DNA of 64,000 bases from Pseudomonas sp. TH43 (GCF_016650635.1 NZ_JAEKFI010000003.1:186001-250000); one strand, 5' to 3'; shown: positions 44,060-55,844, counted from the first letter of the stretch. Made by a program: numbers and translations. Notes: generated from the sequence alone by a model not told the origin.

Positions 44060-45091
44060 TTACTTAGCTTGAGCTTCAACCTGCGCTTCTACGCGACGGT
44101 TAACAGCACGGCCAGCTTCAGTTTTGTTGTCAGCAACTGGGCGGGATTCGCCGTAGCCAACAGACTGAACGCGGGACGATTCAACACCGTACTGGTTGGT
44201 CAGAACTTGTTTAACGGCGTTTGCACGACGCTCAGACAGTTTCTGGTTGTAAGCGTCAGGACCGACGGAGTCAGTGTGACCTTCAACAGTAGTGGTGGTG
44301 GATGGGTACTGCTTCATGAAGTCAGCCAGGTTTTTGATGTCGCCGTAGCTGTTTGGCTTCACAACCGACTTGTCGAAGTCGAACTTAACGTCCAGCTCAA
44401 CACGAACAACTTCAGCAACTGCCGGGCAGCCGTCAGCGTCAACAGTTACGTTGGCTGGGGTGTCTGGGCACTTGTCAACGTTGTCGCATACGCCGTCGTT
44501 GTCGCTGTCGGAGCAGACTTCAGCTGGTGCTGGAACTGGAGCAGCAGCAGGCTTGGAGCCGCCACCGAAGTTCACACCGATACCAACGCTAGGAGCCCAC
44601 TCGGTGTCGCCCTGGTCGATGTTGTACTGAGCTTCAACGCCAGCACGGGCGTAGAAGTTGTCGGTGAAGTACAGCTTGGCACCAGCGCCAACGTTGGCGA
44701 AGGTGGAGCGGTTACGACCGGACTCGTTCTGACCGATGCTTTGATCGGAGAAACCAGCCGACACGTATGGACGCAGCATGTCGCCCGGGTTGTTGAAGTG
44801 GTACAGAGCGTCCAGAGCGGTGTTGGCGCCCTTGATGTTACGGCCGTTGTCGGCACGCACGTTGTGCACTTCGTCGTAGCCCAGACGCAGTTCAACGTCG
44901 TCGGTCAGGAAGTAACCGATCGAACCGCCGAACAGGTTGCCGTTGTTCTTGAAGTTACGAGCGCTGTCGAATTGTTCTTTCTTTGCGAAGCCTTCGATTT
45001 CAACTGCGCCTTGGCCTTGTGCCAGAGCGCCGAACGAAGTGGCGGCAATCAGAGAACCAATGGCCAAGCCCAAGGTGTTTTTCAGTTTCAT
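44060..45091 (-). CDS. oprF: Major outer membrane porin OprF
   Basis: 343 residues. Signal peptide MKLKNTLGLAIGSLIAATSF, ending at ALA. An N-terminal eight-stranded barrel (to about 175) is followed by a proline/alanine hinge and a Cys/Asp-rich loop with two disulfide-type pairs (SDNDGVCDNVDKCPDTP). The C-terminal OmpA peptidoglycan-binding domain (VEGHTDSVGPDAYNQKLSER) completes it. It is structural porin and outer-membrane anchor. It sits immediately downstream of sigX, whose product is known to drive oprF in Pseudomonas; a promoter in the 107-base gap could not be pinned down by eye. Confidence 0.97.
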   Translation of the reverse strand: MKLKNTLGLAIGSLIAATSFGALAQGQGAVEIEGFAKKEQFDSARNFKNNGNLFGGSIGYFLTDDVELRLGYDEVHNVRADNGRNIKGANTALDALYHFNNPGDMLRPYVSAGFSDQSIGQNESGRNRSTFANVGAGAKLYFTDNFYARAGVEAQYNIDQGDTEWAPSVGIGVNFGGGSKPAAAPVPAPAEVCSDSDNDGVCDNVDKCPDTPANVTVDADGCPAVAEVVRVELDVKFDFDKSVVKPNSYGDIKNLADFMKQYPSTTTTVEGHTDSVGPDAYNQKLSERRANAVKQVLTNQYGVESSRVQSVGYGESRPVADNKTEAGRAVNRRVEAQVEAQAK

Positions 45092-45198
45092 CCGTTAAAT
45101 CCCCATCTGGTGATTGTGAAGCAGTCCCGCAAACCGGGGGACAACTCGGCGGCAAGTCTATCAGAACTTGCCTACACGTAAGAGATATTTGCGCTGAA

Positions 45199-45789
45199 CT
45201 AAGTTTCAGCAATGCCTGCAAATTTCTCACGCAATTTATCTAGAGCACGTTTGTAACGCATTTTTGTCGCACTCAAACCCATGTGCATGATGTCTGCGAT
45301 CTCTTGAAATTCCAGCTCTGCGACAAATCGTAGCACCAGAATTTCGCGGTCGATCGGGTTCACATACACCAGCCAGCGATCAAGTCCGCCCTTCTCTTCG
45401 GGTTTTGGCGTCTTTTCTTCGGACGCTTCCTCAAGAGGGTCAAGACTCAATGCGTCCATCAAGCGACGCTTTCGCCGTTCCTTCCGATACTGCGTAATAC
45501 ATTCGTTGTACGTGATGCTGTACAGCCACGTTTTGAACTTCGATTTCCCCTCAAAGTTCTTCAGGCCATACAGCACCTTCAACATGACTTCCTGACAGAC
45601 ATCGTCTGCGTCGCGATCGTTCCCAAGATATCTCGCACAAACGTTAAATAATGTTCGCTGGTAACGCCGCATCAGTTCTTCATAGGCGCGCGTTACGTGA
45701 AAAAGCTCGGTATGCGAGCGCGCGACCAACTCCTCATCAGAGAGCTCGCGGGGGTCGTAGCGCGTGGATAGCGTATGGGCTTTATTCAA
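45199..45789 (-). CDS. sigX: ECF sigma factor SigX
   Basis: 196 residues. Region 2 is seen in RYQRTLFNVCARYLGNDRDA with DVCQEVMLKVLYGL and FKTWLYSITYNECI. A charged linker (EEASEEKTPKPEEKGG) precedes region 4 with VNPIDREILVLRFVAELEFQ and SATKMRYKRAL. SigX governs envelope and fatty-acid genes and oprF, and is linked with membrane stress sensed by CmpX. The conserved start MNKAHTLSTRYDP corresponds to a TTG codon with a poor ribosome site, suggesting low translation. No anti-sigma gene is adjacent. Confidence 0.93.
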   Translation of the reverse strand: MNKAHTLSTRYDPRELSDEELVARSHTELFHVTRAYEELMRRYQRTLFNVCARYLGNDRDADDVCQEVMLKVLYGLKNFEGKSKFKTWLYSITYNECITQYRKERRKRRLMDALSLDPLEEASEEKTPKPEEKGGLDRWLVYVNPIDREILVLRFVAELEFQEIADIMHMGLSATKMRYKRALDKLREKFAGIAET

Positions 45790-45879
45790 AACAAGTCGTG
45801 CCGACAGTCAGGTCAATGTCCGCCGCAACCAGCATCAGCTGGCATTTTGCGGCGGCATACATTAGCAGGGTTTGCCGGA

Positions 45880-46704
45880 TTAGCGGCTACTCACATGCTG
45901 TTCCAGCAGGATCCGATTGGAGAGTGAGACTAGCTCACCCTCATCGGTCAGCAATGTGGTTTTAACCGTGCCGATCTCTTCGATCTGGCCTTCGACCTCG
46001 CCAACACGCACTTGTTGCCCAACCTGATACAACTCACGCACATAGATTCCCGCAAGAATCTGACCGGCAATTTCCCGGCTTCCCAAACCCATGGCCAGCG
46101 CAACGGCCAGACCAACGGTAATCAAAACAATGACGATCACATGGTTAAGCAGGTCGGTCTTGACCTCAAGCTGACTGATCGCAACCGAGATGCTGATGAT
46201 GATCACCAGCCCCTGGGCAATCCGCCCAAGTCCCGAAGCGTAGTCCAGGCCTACACCTTCTGCCGCCCCGCGCACCAGCCCATTGGCCAGCTGTGCGAGC
46301 AAAACCCCTACCAGCAACACCAGCGCGGCGCCGAATACTTTCGGCAAATAGAGCGCCAACATATCGAGCGTAGCTGAAACTCGCTCAAGGCCAAGGGATT
46401 CTGCTGCAGAAACCAGAAAAATCAGAAGAACGAACCAGTAGACGATCTTGCCGATCAGGGTCGAGATCGGCACTTGCAGCCCTGCACGCGACATCAACTT
46501 GGTCAGCCCGGTGCCGCCCATCAGGCGATCGAGGCCCAGTTTGGCGAGCAATTTGGACAGCAAGGTATCGAGCAGCTTGGCCACGACAAAACCCAACAGC
46601 AGCACCACCAGTGCGCCGAACAGGTTCGGAATGAAATTAGCGACTTTGGTCCACAACGCAGTCATTGCAGTGACGAGGCTCTGAGTCCAGAGATCAAGTT
46701 CCAT
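45880..46704 (-). CDS. cmpX: CmpX, mechanosensitive-channel-like inner membrane protein
   Basis: 274 residues. Conserved TM helices include FGALVVLLLGFVVAKLLDTL, YWFVLLIFLVSAA, LVLLVGVLLAQL and the VIVIVLITVGLAVALAMGLG pore-type helix. A small cytoplasmic beta domain follows (VGQQVRVGEVEGQIEEIGTV), as in MscS-like channels without the full C-terminal cage. In P. fluorescens and P. aeruginosa it is cotranscribed with cmaX and crfX and affects SigX activity. The ATG at 46704 is preferred (AAGG ten bases upstream); a TTG two codons earlier is possible. The crfX stop lies two bases before it. Confidence 0.92.
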   Translation of the reverse strand: MELDLWTQSLVTAMTALWTKVANFIPNLFGALVVLLLGFVVAKLLDTLLSKLLAKLGLDRLMGGTGLTKLMSRAGLQVPISTLIGKIVYWFVLLIFLVSAAESLGLERVSATLDMLALYLPKVFGAALVLLVGVLLAQLANGLVRGAAEGVGLDYASGLGRIAQGLVIIISISVAISQLEVKTDLLNHVIVIVLITVGLAVALAMGLGSREIAGQILAGIYVRELYQVGQQVRVGEVEGQIEEIGTVKTTLLTDEGELVSLSNRILLEQHVSSR

Positions 46705-46706
46705 AT

Positions 46707-46955
46707 TCAATCAGCCTTATCAGCAGTGCGAGCAGTAGGTTTACGAAGACGGGAAACCGGCGAGACGTGGGCCGAGCCGTTATTCAGGGCGATCATCAGC
46801 GCGGGCAGCCAGCGGCCCAGCAGGCTGAACAGATCGCCGGCGCCAACCTGGCGGTTGGCGGTTTTGAGCACGCGGCCCAAACACGCATCGTCGTCGCGGC
46901 TGGACGGCGAAGCGTTGAGCATGTCGCGCAAAGACTGTTCAAACGGATCGTGCAT
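46707..46955 (-). CDS. crfX: CrfX, small protein of the cmaX-crfX-cmpX operon
   Basis: 82 residues, MHDPFEQSLRDMLNASPSSR followed by a basic, partly hydrophobic C-terminal half with LGRWLPALMIALN. Its function is not established. It is recognised by its place between cmaX and cmpX and by the conserved start. The ATG at 46955 has GAGG at five bases; an in-frame GTG two codons upstream lies inside that ribosome site and is rejected. Confidence 0.88.
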   Translation of the reverse strand: MHDPFEQSLRDMLNASPSSRDDDACLGRVLKTANRQVGAGDLFSLLGRWLPALMIALNNGSAHVSPVSRLRKPTARTADKAD

Positions 46956-47018
46956 ACGCACCTCTCGTGATGTCAGTGAAAGACGCGGGCAAATTTGGTC
47001 GGGTCACATGCGCCATGT

Positions 47019-48014
47019 TCACACCCAGCGCAAACGACGGAATAACCACCACTGACCGAAGGCCAGAGCGAGCACCGTCAAGCAGGCGATCAGGAAACCG
47101 TAAGGGCTGCTGGAAAAGGGAATACCGCCAACGTTGATGCCCAGCAGGCCGGTGATAAAACTCATCGGTAAAAAGATGCAGGTGATGATCCCGAAGCGAT
47201 ACATCGTGCGATTCATGCGCTCGCTCAAACGCCGGTCTTCAGCCTCCAGCACAAGCCCCACGCGCTCTCGGGTCAATTCGAGCTCTTCGAGGTAACGGGT
47301 CAGGCTGTTATTCAATTCGTTCCAGTAGTCGGCGTCATCGTCGACAAACCACGGCAGTTTTATCCTTGTCAGTTGTCCGAAAATATCCCGTTGCGGAGCC
47401 AGGAAACGTTTCAGTCCGGCAGCCCTTCGCCGGATGTGCAAAATGGCGCCATGCTCGGGGGTATACCGTTCGTCGGCATCCATCTTTTCTTCTTCCTCAT
47501 CGGCGATTTCCGAGAGGCAAGTGACCAGATCCTGCACCTTGTTGGTGAGGAACTGCGCCAGATAAAGGATGAGTTCGGACGCCGTTTTAGGGCCGTTGCC
47601 GTCCGCCAATTGCACCAGCAATTCATCGGTGGCACGCAATGGGCGCAAACGCAGAGAGATCACGCGCTGGGCAGAGGCGAAAATCCGTACCGAGACCATG
47701 TCTTCCGGCTCGGCACCTGGATTAAGGTTGACCCCGCGCAAAAACAGCAGCAACTCGCAATCCGGCAACGGCAACAGGCGCGGACGAGTGTTCTCTTCCA
47801 GCAGCAGATCGCAGGTGAATTCGTTGAGTCCGCTGGATTTGCGCAGCCAGGTCTGGGTCTGCGGATGGCTGCGATCCCAATGCAGCCACAGACTCTCATG
47901 CGCCTGCAGTTGCAAATCGTCGAGCTCAGTCCGGGCTATCGAACGCGCACCGCCTCTACCGTCCAGCACCAGGGCATGCACCAGCCCCCATTGCGCGTTT
48001 TCTTCCTCGAACAT
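47019..48014 (-). CDS. cmaX: CmaX, CorA/ZntB-type divalent metal transporter
   Basis: 331 residues. A large cytoplasmic N-terminal domain is followed by two C-terminal helices (FGIITCIFLPMSFITGLLG and YGFLIACLTVLALAFG). The loop signature reads GIN, not the CorA GMN, as in ZntB-like members, so the metal may be zinc or magnesium. It is first gene of the cmaX-crfX-cmpX unit. Of two nearby ATGs the inner one (48014) is chosen, because AAAGGG sits six bases before it and touches the outer one (48020). Confidence 0.9.
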   Translation of the reverse strand: MFEEENAQWGLVHALVLDGRGGARSIARTELDDLQLQAHESLWLHWDRSHPQTQTWLRKSSGLNEFTCDLLLEENTRPRLLPLPDCELLLFLRGVNLNPGAEPEDMVSVRIFASAQRVISLRLRPLRATDELLVQLADGNGPKTASELILYLAQFLTNKVQDLVTCLSEIADEEEEKMDADERYTPEHGAILHIRRRAAGLKRFLAPQRDIFGQLTRIKLPWFVDDDADYWNELNNSLTRYLEELELTRERVGLVLEAEDRRLSERMNRTMYRFGIITCIFLPMSFITGLLGINVGGIPFSSSPYGFLIACLTVLALAFGQWWLFRRLRWV

Positions 48015-48036
48015 CCGCATCCCTTTGTCGAAATTC

Positions 48037-48528
48037 TTATTCAGGCATCTTCAGCGGGCTCGGCGAGATGATCACGCCGTTGTTGTCCGCATAAATGTAA
48101 TGGCCCGGGTGGAATGTCACACCGGCGAATGTCACCGCGACGTTAAGATCGCCGAGGCCACGTTTTTCAGTCTTCATCGGATGACTGGCCAGCGCTTGCA
48201 CCCCCAGATCGGTTTGAGCAATGACGTCGACGTCACGGATGCAGCCGTAAATCACCAGCCCTTCCCAACCGTTTTTGGCGGCCTTCTCGGCGATCATGTC
48301 GCCCAACAGGGCCCGGCGCAGGGAACCGCCGCCATCGACGACCAGGACCTTGCCGTAGCCCTTGAGTTCGGCCTGTTCCTTGACCAGCGAGTTATCTTCG
48401 AAGCATTTGATGGTCACGATTTCGCCGCCGAAAGAATCACGGCCGCCGAAATTGCTGAACATCGGTTCCAGCACCTGCACCAGCTCCGGGTAGGCGTCGC
48501 ACAGGTCAGGTGTAAGGTAATGGTTCAT
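48037..48528 (-). CDS. rraA: RraA family protein (RNase E inhibitor / HMG aldolase fold)
   Basis: 163 residues, opening [20 protein letters not shown], then [40 protein letters not shown] and [10 protein letters not shown]. The [11 protein letters not shown] segment and the later RDVD are the substrate/metal site of 4-hydroxy-4-methyl-2-oxoglutarate aldolases. Enteric RraA instead binds RNase E. Which activity applies here cannot be decided from sequence. It is followed 22 nt later by cmaX, as in P. aeruginosa. Confidence 0.92.
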   Translation of the reverse strand: MNHYLTPDLCDAYPELVQVLEPMFSNFGGRDSFGGEIVTIKCFEDNSLVKEQAELKGYGKVLVVDGGGSLRRALLGDMIAEKAAKNGWEGLVIYGCIRDVDVIAQTDLGVQALASHPMKTEKRGLGDLNVAVTFAGVTFHPGHYIYADNNGVIISPSPLKMPE

Positions 48529-48754
48529 CGAAAAACTCCTGTAACAAGGAAGACGATCAAGGATGACGCATTCTTTTGAGACGAGATCCGGCGGTCGCTG
48601 TTTACCTTAGTCCATCCCATGGTCGCTGAACGAACCTGAACAAACCCTGAAACGTAATAGCTAAACAGCCACTAAATATGACCAGAACCGCACAATGCGT
48701 CATATCTTAGCCGCAAGCCGTTCCGAACGAAATGCCCTCGTCAGCGCCTGCGGC

Positions 48755-49744
48755 TCAAACGGCCGCTGCCAGATCCGCCTTCTCGCCCAATAACGGCGTC
48801 TGCTGATCATTCAACCAACGCGCCACCAGCGGCCACACTTCAGTCTGCGCCGCTTTGCTCACCAACATTTCGACATGACCGAAATTGTCGTTGAAACCGT
48901 GTTCGCGCCCCAGATTGACGAACTGCTTGTGCTCGGAGCCGATTTGCTCGAAGAGTTTGCGACAGGCCCAGGCCGGATCCTGATGATCTCCCGCTGCGCT
49001 GACAGCCAGCACCGGCACCTGAACATCGGCCAGCCCTGCCCACCAATCCTTGTCCTTGTCGCCAAAACGACCGAACAAGCCGTACCAGCGCATGCTTTCG
49101 ATGGCCAGACCGATCGGCTCATCTTCCGGGCCGCGCTTGAGGCGTGAGCCAGACAATTGCGCGAAACGTTTGAGAATGAAGCGCCCGCTCCACTCCACCG
49201 GGGGGATTTTCAACGGCCAATAGGTGCGGCTGACTTGTGTGCCGAAAAACGCTGCCGAAGCTACCGCAGGCTCACCCAGGTATTCGCCACCCAAGGCTGC
49301 GGCCAAGGTAATGCCGCCCAGCGAATGACCAATCCAGTGCGGCACCTGCCCGCTCTGCTCACGCACGAATGCAGCAATTGCCGGCAAATCATAACGGGCA
49401 TAGTCGGCAACGCGGTTGCGCCGGTATTCCTCGTTGCGCTGCGACAAGCCATGGCCACGCATCTCCGGTATCCACACGTCGAAGCCCAGCCGCGTCAGGT
49501 ACGCGCCGAGCCCCAACCCTTTTGGAGAAAACCAGAAGCGCCGGTTGGAAAAACTGCCGTGCAACAAAATCACCGGCACACCGCGTACGGCCGGTTCATC
49601 GGCCATGCCCAGACGGGTGACGGCGATTTCCACGGACCAGTCCGGGCTGTTGCCGGGCTTCAATCGATACACATCTTCGCTCAGATCGCCGCGCCGCTCG
49701 GCGCTGATCAGGGCGACAGGAAATAGGTTGCTGCTGCTTTGCAT
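48755..49744 (-). CDS. Alpha/beta-fold hydrolase (esterase/lipase-like)
   Basis: 329 residues. Oxyanion segment VILLHGSFSNRRFW, nucleophile elbow GHSLGG (WIGHSLGGITLAAAL) and the distal catalytic His in LGREHGFNDNFGHVEM, with an Asp in VSAAGDHQDPAW. No signal peptide, so cytoplasmic. Substrate unknown. The position next to ppsA is shared with P. aeruginosa (PA1771, from memory). The chosen ATG begins MQSSSNLFPVALIS. It lies only 12 nt after the T tract of a strong terminator, so expression may require read-through. Confidence 0.85.
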   Translation of the reverse strand: MQSSSNLFPVALISAERRGDLSEDVYRLKPGNSPDWSVEIAVTRLGMADEPAVRGVPVILLHGSFSNRRFWFSPKGLGLGAYLTRLGFDVWIPEMRGHGLSQRNEEYRRNRVADYARYDLPAIAAFVREQSGQVPHWIGHSLGGITLAAALGGEYLGEPAVASAAFFGTQVSRTYWPLKIPPVEWSGRFILKRFAQLSGSRLKRGPEDEPIGLAIESMRWYGLFGRFGDKDKDWWAGLADVQVPVLAVSAAGDHQDPAWACRKLFEQIGSEHKQFVNLGREHGFNDNFGHVEMLVSKAAQTEVWPLVARWLNDQQTPLLGEKADLAAAV

Positions 49745-49756
49745 AATGCTCTTGCA

Positions 49757-49790
49757 CAAAAAAGGGCGGCATCCACAGGAGCCCGCCCTA
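49757..49790 (-). terminator. Terminator downstream of ppsA, abutting the hydrolase start
   Basis: On the minus strand, AGGGCGG, 13-nt loop, CCGCCCT, then TTTTTG. It ends 12 nt before the hydrolase ATG. Confidence 0.8.
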
Positions 49791-49814
49791 CTTCAATCTC
49801 AAACCCCGGCCCTT

Positions 49815-49909
49815 TGCAGGAGTGAGCCTGCTCGCGAAAGCGGTGTATCCGTCGACATCGTTGTTGCATGTCAGTCCGTCTTCGCGAGCAAGCTCAGCTC
49901 CTACAGGGG
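49815..49909. repeat. REP pair (inverted)
   Basis: GCAGGAGTGAGCCTGCTCGC facing TTCGCGAGCAAGCTCAGCTC between ppsA and its terminator. Confidence 0.9.
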
Positions 49910-49931
49910 GCGTGGGGCGTTCACATACTTG

Positions 49932-52307
<2,376 letters not shown>

Positions 52308-52481
52308 GGTGATCTCTCCACTAACTGTGTTGGAAAAGCTCAGAAACCGGCAGCTCGGGGGAGCGTTGGCCGGTTGTATGGCCTGGACCTGGAAAATAAG
52401 TGAGAATGCGGGCCAATGGCGGCCGGCAAATCGCGCCTATCATATCCAAGATTGATGACTAGCTTAAGGCCCAAGGTGCAA

Positions 52482-53300
52482 ATGAAACGATCTGCTTTCT
52501 TTATCTCCGATGGCACCGGCATCACTGCCGAAACCCTGGGTCAAAGCCTCTTGGCGCAGTTCGAAAACATTACCTTCAGCAAATTCACGCGCCCGTACAT
52601 CGACAGCGTGGAAAAAGCGCGGGCCATGGTACAACAAATCAACAAAGCCGCCGAAACCGACGGCTTTCGCCCGATCATCTTCGACACCATCGTCAATCAG
52701 GACATCCGTGAGATTCTCGCGACGTCCAATGGTTTCATGATCGACATTTTCTCGACCTTCCTCGCCCCGCTGGAGCAGGAACTGACCGAGCATTCTTCCT
52801 ACACCGTCGGCAAATCGCACTCCATCGGGCACAACTCCAATTACATGGAGCGCATCGAGGCGGTGAACTTCGCCCTCGACAACGACGACGGCGCGCGTAC
52901 GCACTATTACGACAAAGCCGACCTGATACTAGTGGGCGTGTCGCGATGCGGCAAAACGCCGACGTGTCTGTACATGGCCATGCAATTCGGCATCCGCGCG
53001 GCCAACTATCCGCTGACCGAAGACGACATGGAGCGCCTGACGCTGCCTGCCGCCCTGCGCGCGCATCAGCACAAGCTGTTCGGCCTGACCATCGACCCCG
53101 ACCGCCTCACCGCAATCCGCAACGAGCGCAAGCCCAACAGCCGTTATTCGAGCTATGCCCAGTGCGAATTCGAAGTGCGCGAGGTGGAAAACCTGTTCCG
53201 CCGCGAGAACATCCCGCACATCAACTCCACGCATTTTTCTGTGGAAGAGATTTCGGCGAAGATTCTGGTCGAGAAAGGTGTGGAGCGGCGTTTCAAATAG
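52482..53300 (+). CDS. ppsR: PEP synthase regulatory protein (bifunctional kinase/pyrophosphorylase)
   Basis: 272 residues of the DUF299 family, with [20 protein letters not shown] at the start and P-loop GVSRCGKT at residues 152-159. It inactivates PpsA by ADP-dependent phosphorylation of a threonine near the catalytic His and reactivates it by phosphate-dependent removal. The ATG at 52482 is chosen because the family opens with this motif; the 22-codon extension is not conserved. It shares a 174-base divergent region with ppsA. Confidence 0.96.
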   Translation: MKRSAFFISDGTGITAETLGQSLLAQFENITFSKFTRPYIDSVEKARAMVQQINKAAETDGFRPIIFDTIVNQDIREILATSNGFMIDIFSTFLAPLEQELTEHSSYTVGKSHSIGHNSNYMERIEAVNFALDNDDGARTHYYDKADLILVGVSRCGKTPTCLYMAMQFGIRAANYPLTEDDMERLTLPAALRAHQHKLFGLTIDPDRLTAIRNERKPNSRYSSYAQCEFEVREVENLFRRENIPHINSTHFSVEEISAKILVEKGVERRFK

Positions 53301-53324
53301 ATTTGTGGCGCCTGATCTGGCGCC

Positions 53325-53418
53325 ATCGCGAGCAGGCTCACTCCTACAGTTGATCTCCAGTGGACACAGATCACGTGTACGACAGAGATCCATTGTAGGA
53401 GTGAGCCTGCTCGCGATG
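53325..53418. repeat. REP pair (inverted)
   Basis: CATCGCGAGCAGGCTCACTC facing GTAGGAGTGAGCCTGCTCGC, between the convergent ppsR and MocR genes, where no U-tract terminator is visible. Confidence 0.9.
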
Positions 53419-53423
53419 AACGA

Positions 53424-54833
53424 TCACACGGTCTCTGTCAGTGCGCGGTTTAAAGCCTCAAACCCCGCCAGCAACAAGCCGTCATCCCCGACCGAATTAC
53501 ACACACTCACCCGAATGAACTGCGGCACCACCGCATGCCCCACCGCAAACGATTCAGCGGTCGCCACCAGATAATTATCTTCCTTCAACTCCGCCGCGAT
53601 CTGCGACGCCCGCCACAACGCCGGCACTTCCACCCAGAAATGCGGACTGTGGCTGTGAGTCCTGTAATTCAAACCGTCCAGAGCAGGCGAAACCAGAGCC
53701 TTGCGTCGTCCTATCTCACTGATCTGCTCGTCCAGCAAACGCTGGGCCATACCGTTTTCGATCCACTGGCTGGCCACTTCCATTGCCAATGGATTGGCCA
53801 TCCAGCACGTTGCGCGAATCGCTGCACTCAAGCGCCCGATCAGCGCTTGCGGCGCATGCAGGTAACCCACGCGCAGTCCCGCCGAAACGGCCTTGCTCAG
53901 GCTGCCGATCAATACCGAACGCTGCGGCGCGAAATAACTCAGCGGTAATGGACGCTGGCGGTCCAGCACCGCATGAGCTTCGTCTTCGATGATCAGCAGA
54001 TTGTGCTGACGACAGACCTCGGCAATCGCCTCACGCCGCGGGATCGACATCACCGCAGCCGTAGGATTCTGGATGGTCGGTGTGCAATACAGCGCCGACA
54101 CCCGGTGCTGGCGGCAAATGTCGTCCAACGCTGACGGCAACAGCCCTTCGTCATCCATGGCGGCACCGATCAGTTTTATCCCGAGTTGGCGTGCGACGCC
54201 GATCAATCCGGGGTAGGACAAATGCTCGGTGACTACGGTATCGCCAGCTTTGAGCAAACCCGTCAACGCGCACAACAGACCATGCTGCCCGCCGTTGACG
54301 CACAGCACCTGCTCGGCGCTCGGCACAAACTGCTGATGACGCAACCACTGCGCACCCGCCGCCCGATGCCGGGCCAGCCCCGCCTCGGCGGTGTACCCGG
54401 TCAATTCTTGCAAGGTGCGCGAATCCTGCGCCAGCGCTAGCAGGCTCTGACTCATGAACGCTGTTTCCTGCCCCGGAATCGGCTGATTGCGGCTCATGTC
54501 AAAGCTCGCCTGCGGCTCATCGCTGACGTTGCGAAAGCCGCTGTCTTGCGGTCGTTCCATCCCGCGCTGACGCACATAAGTGCCGTCGCCTACACGCGCA
54601 ACGACCAACCCCACACGCTCCAACTCGCCATAGGCACGACTGATGGTGCCGATGGTCACGCCCAGGCTATCCGCCAACAACCGGTGCGGCGGCAGCTTGC
54701 ATCCGGCCTCGATGACACCGGCGGCGATGGCCTTCTCGACGGCATCGGCGAGGCGTTTGTATTTCACGCCAACACCCGCGCTGAGTCCTTCACGCAGGAT
54801 TGACACCATGGCAATACTTACTTTGACAGTCAT
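53424..54833 (-). CDS. MocR-type regulator (GntR winged helix fused to aminotransferase fold)
   Basis: 469 residues. The N-terminal winged helix (YKRLADAVEKAIAAGVIEAG, LADSLGVTIGTISRAYGELE) is joined by a linker to a fold-type I PLP domain. That domain has ALYCTPTIQNPTAAVMS, LLIIEDEAHAVL and the PLP lysine in VLIGSLSKAVSAGLRVGYLH. MocR proteins bind PLP, alone or with an amino acid, and regulate a divergently placed target. Here that is the EamA exporter gene 90 bases away. The ATG at 54833 (GGGGCGAGA upstream) is preferred over the ATG at 54809, but either is possible. Confidence 0.9.
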   Translation of the reverse strand: MTVKVSIAMVSILREGLSAGVGVKYKRLADAVEKAIAAGVIEAGCKLPPHRLLADSLGVTIGTISRAYGELERVGLVVARVGDGTYVRQRGMERPQDSGFRNVSDEPQASFDMSRNQPIPGQETAFMSQSLLALAQDSRTLQELTGYTAEAGLARHRAAGAQWLRHQQFVPSAEQVLCVNGGQHGLLCALTGLLKAGDTVVTEHLSYPGLIGVARQLGIKLIGAAMDDEGLLPSALDDICRQHRVSALYCTPTIQNPTAAVMSIPRREAIAEVCRQHNLLIIEDEAHAVLDRQRPLPLSYFAPQRSVLIGSLSKAVSAGLRVGYLHAPQALIGRLSAAIRATCWMANPLAMEVASQWIENGMAQRLLDEQISEIGRRKALVSPALDGLNYRTHSHSPHFWVEVPALWRASQIAAELKEDNYLVATAESFAVGHAVVPQFIRVSVCNSVGDDGLLLAGFEALNRALTETV

Positions 54834-54857
54834 TCTCGCCCCGAATAGCGTGTTGAA

Positions 54858-54901
54858 AACAGGTTCAATCAGCAATAAGCCTTTTCACAGAACAGGTCAA
54901 T
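54858..54901. promoter_or_regulatory. Candidate MocR binding site (direct repeats) in the divergent region
   Basis: Two direct copies of AACAGGT(T)CAAT at 54858-54869 and 54891-54901, spaced 33 bp, about three helical turns. Direct repeats of this sort are typical MocR targets. A TTGAAA hexamer (54853-54858) with an AT-rich element about 17 bp on could be the exporter promoter overlapping the first repeat. Prediction only. Confidence 0.4.
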
Positions 54902-54923
54902 TGCATCGTAAGGAGCTGCAATC

Positions 54924-55844
54924 ATGTCGACCGCCATCAGCGAGCCATTGAGCAATGCCAAACCCTGGCTCGCCGGGCTGATCACCAGCATCTTGTTTCT
55001 GATCGTTTGCCTGAGCTGGGGCACGACCTGGCTGGGGATCAAGATCGCGGTCGAAAGCGTGCCGCCGCTGACCGCTGCAGGCTTGCGATTCCTCATCGCG
55101 TTTCCGCTGTTTCTGAGTTTTGCGCTGCTGCGCAAGGAACCGCTGCTGTTCCCGCGCAAGAGCCGTTGGTTCTTCGTGTTCGTCACGCTGTCGTACTTCA
55201 GCCTGCCGTACTACCTGCTCAACTACGGCGAGATGCACGTTTCGTCCGGCCTCACCGCCCTGCTATTCAGCTGCATGCCGGTGTTCATCCTGATTTTTTC
55301 TGCAGTGTTTCTGCGGGAGAAAATCTACCCGTCGCAAATGCTGGGCATCGCCATCGGCTTCGGCAGTCTGTTCATGATTATTCGTGGCCAGGGCCTGCAT
55401 CTGGATCAGGCTGAATGGTTTGGCGTGCTGGCCATTCTTTGCGCGGCAGTGATGCATGCGCTGTGCTACGTGGTGACCAAAAAACACGGCAGTGCAATCA
55501 GCGTAATCACCTACAACACCCTGCCGATCGGTATCGCCGGTTTGCTGTTGTTCGTTGTCGGCACAGGCGTTGAGACACCGACTTTCGCCGGCATCACCGC
55601 ACGCTCATGGGGCGCCCTGCTCTACCTAGGCCTGGTCGCCTCGGTAGGCGGGTTCATCGTGTATTTCATGCTACTCAAACGCCTGAGCCCGGTGCTGCTG
55701 TCGTTTGTGTTCATCATTTTCCCGGTATTCGCGGTGATCATCGGTGCCTGGTACGAAGGCACGCAAATCACTCGAGACCTGATGCTTTATTCGGCGACGC
55801 TGCTCGCCGGTTTCGCGATTACCAAATTGCCGCACAAGCGCTGA
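54924..55844 (+). CDS. EamA-family (DMT) exporter
   Basis: 306 residues with ten predicted helices in two EamA repeats. The first contains LIVCLSWGTTWLGIKIAVES, LRFLIAFPLFLSFALL and FSCMPVFILIFSAVFLREKI; the second contains IAGLLLFVVGTG and PVLLSFVFIIFPVFAVIIGA. DMT members of this type often export amino acids or metabolites. AAGGAG precedes the ATG. Divergent control by the MocR protein and the tRNA-editing gene downstream point to an amino acid substrate, possibly Ser, Gly or Ala (inference). Confidence 0.88.
   Translation: MSTAISEPLSNAKPWLAGLITSILFLIVCLSWGTTWLGIKIAVESVPPLTAAGLRFLIAFPLFLSFALLRKEPLLFPRKSRWFFVFVTLSYFSLPYYLLNYGEMHVSSGLTALLFSCMPVFILIFSAVFLREKIYPSQMLGIAIGFGSLFMIIRGQGLHLDQAEWFGVLAILCAAVMHALCYVVTKKHGSAISVITYNTLPIGIAGLLLFVVGTGVETPTFAGITARSWGALLYLGLVASVGGFIVYFMLLKRLSPVLLSFVFIIFPVFAVIIGAWYEGTQITRDLMLYSATLLAGFAITKLPHKR

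Noticed and set aside
45092-45215. ECF-type oprF promoter starting from a GAAACTT box at 45201-45207
   Set aside because: The next plausible -10 element is about 22 nt away, too far for an ECF sigma factor; the true promoter could not be placed by eye.
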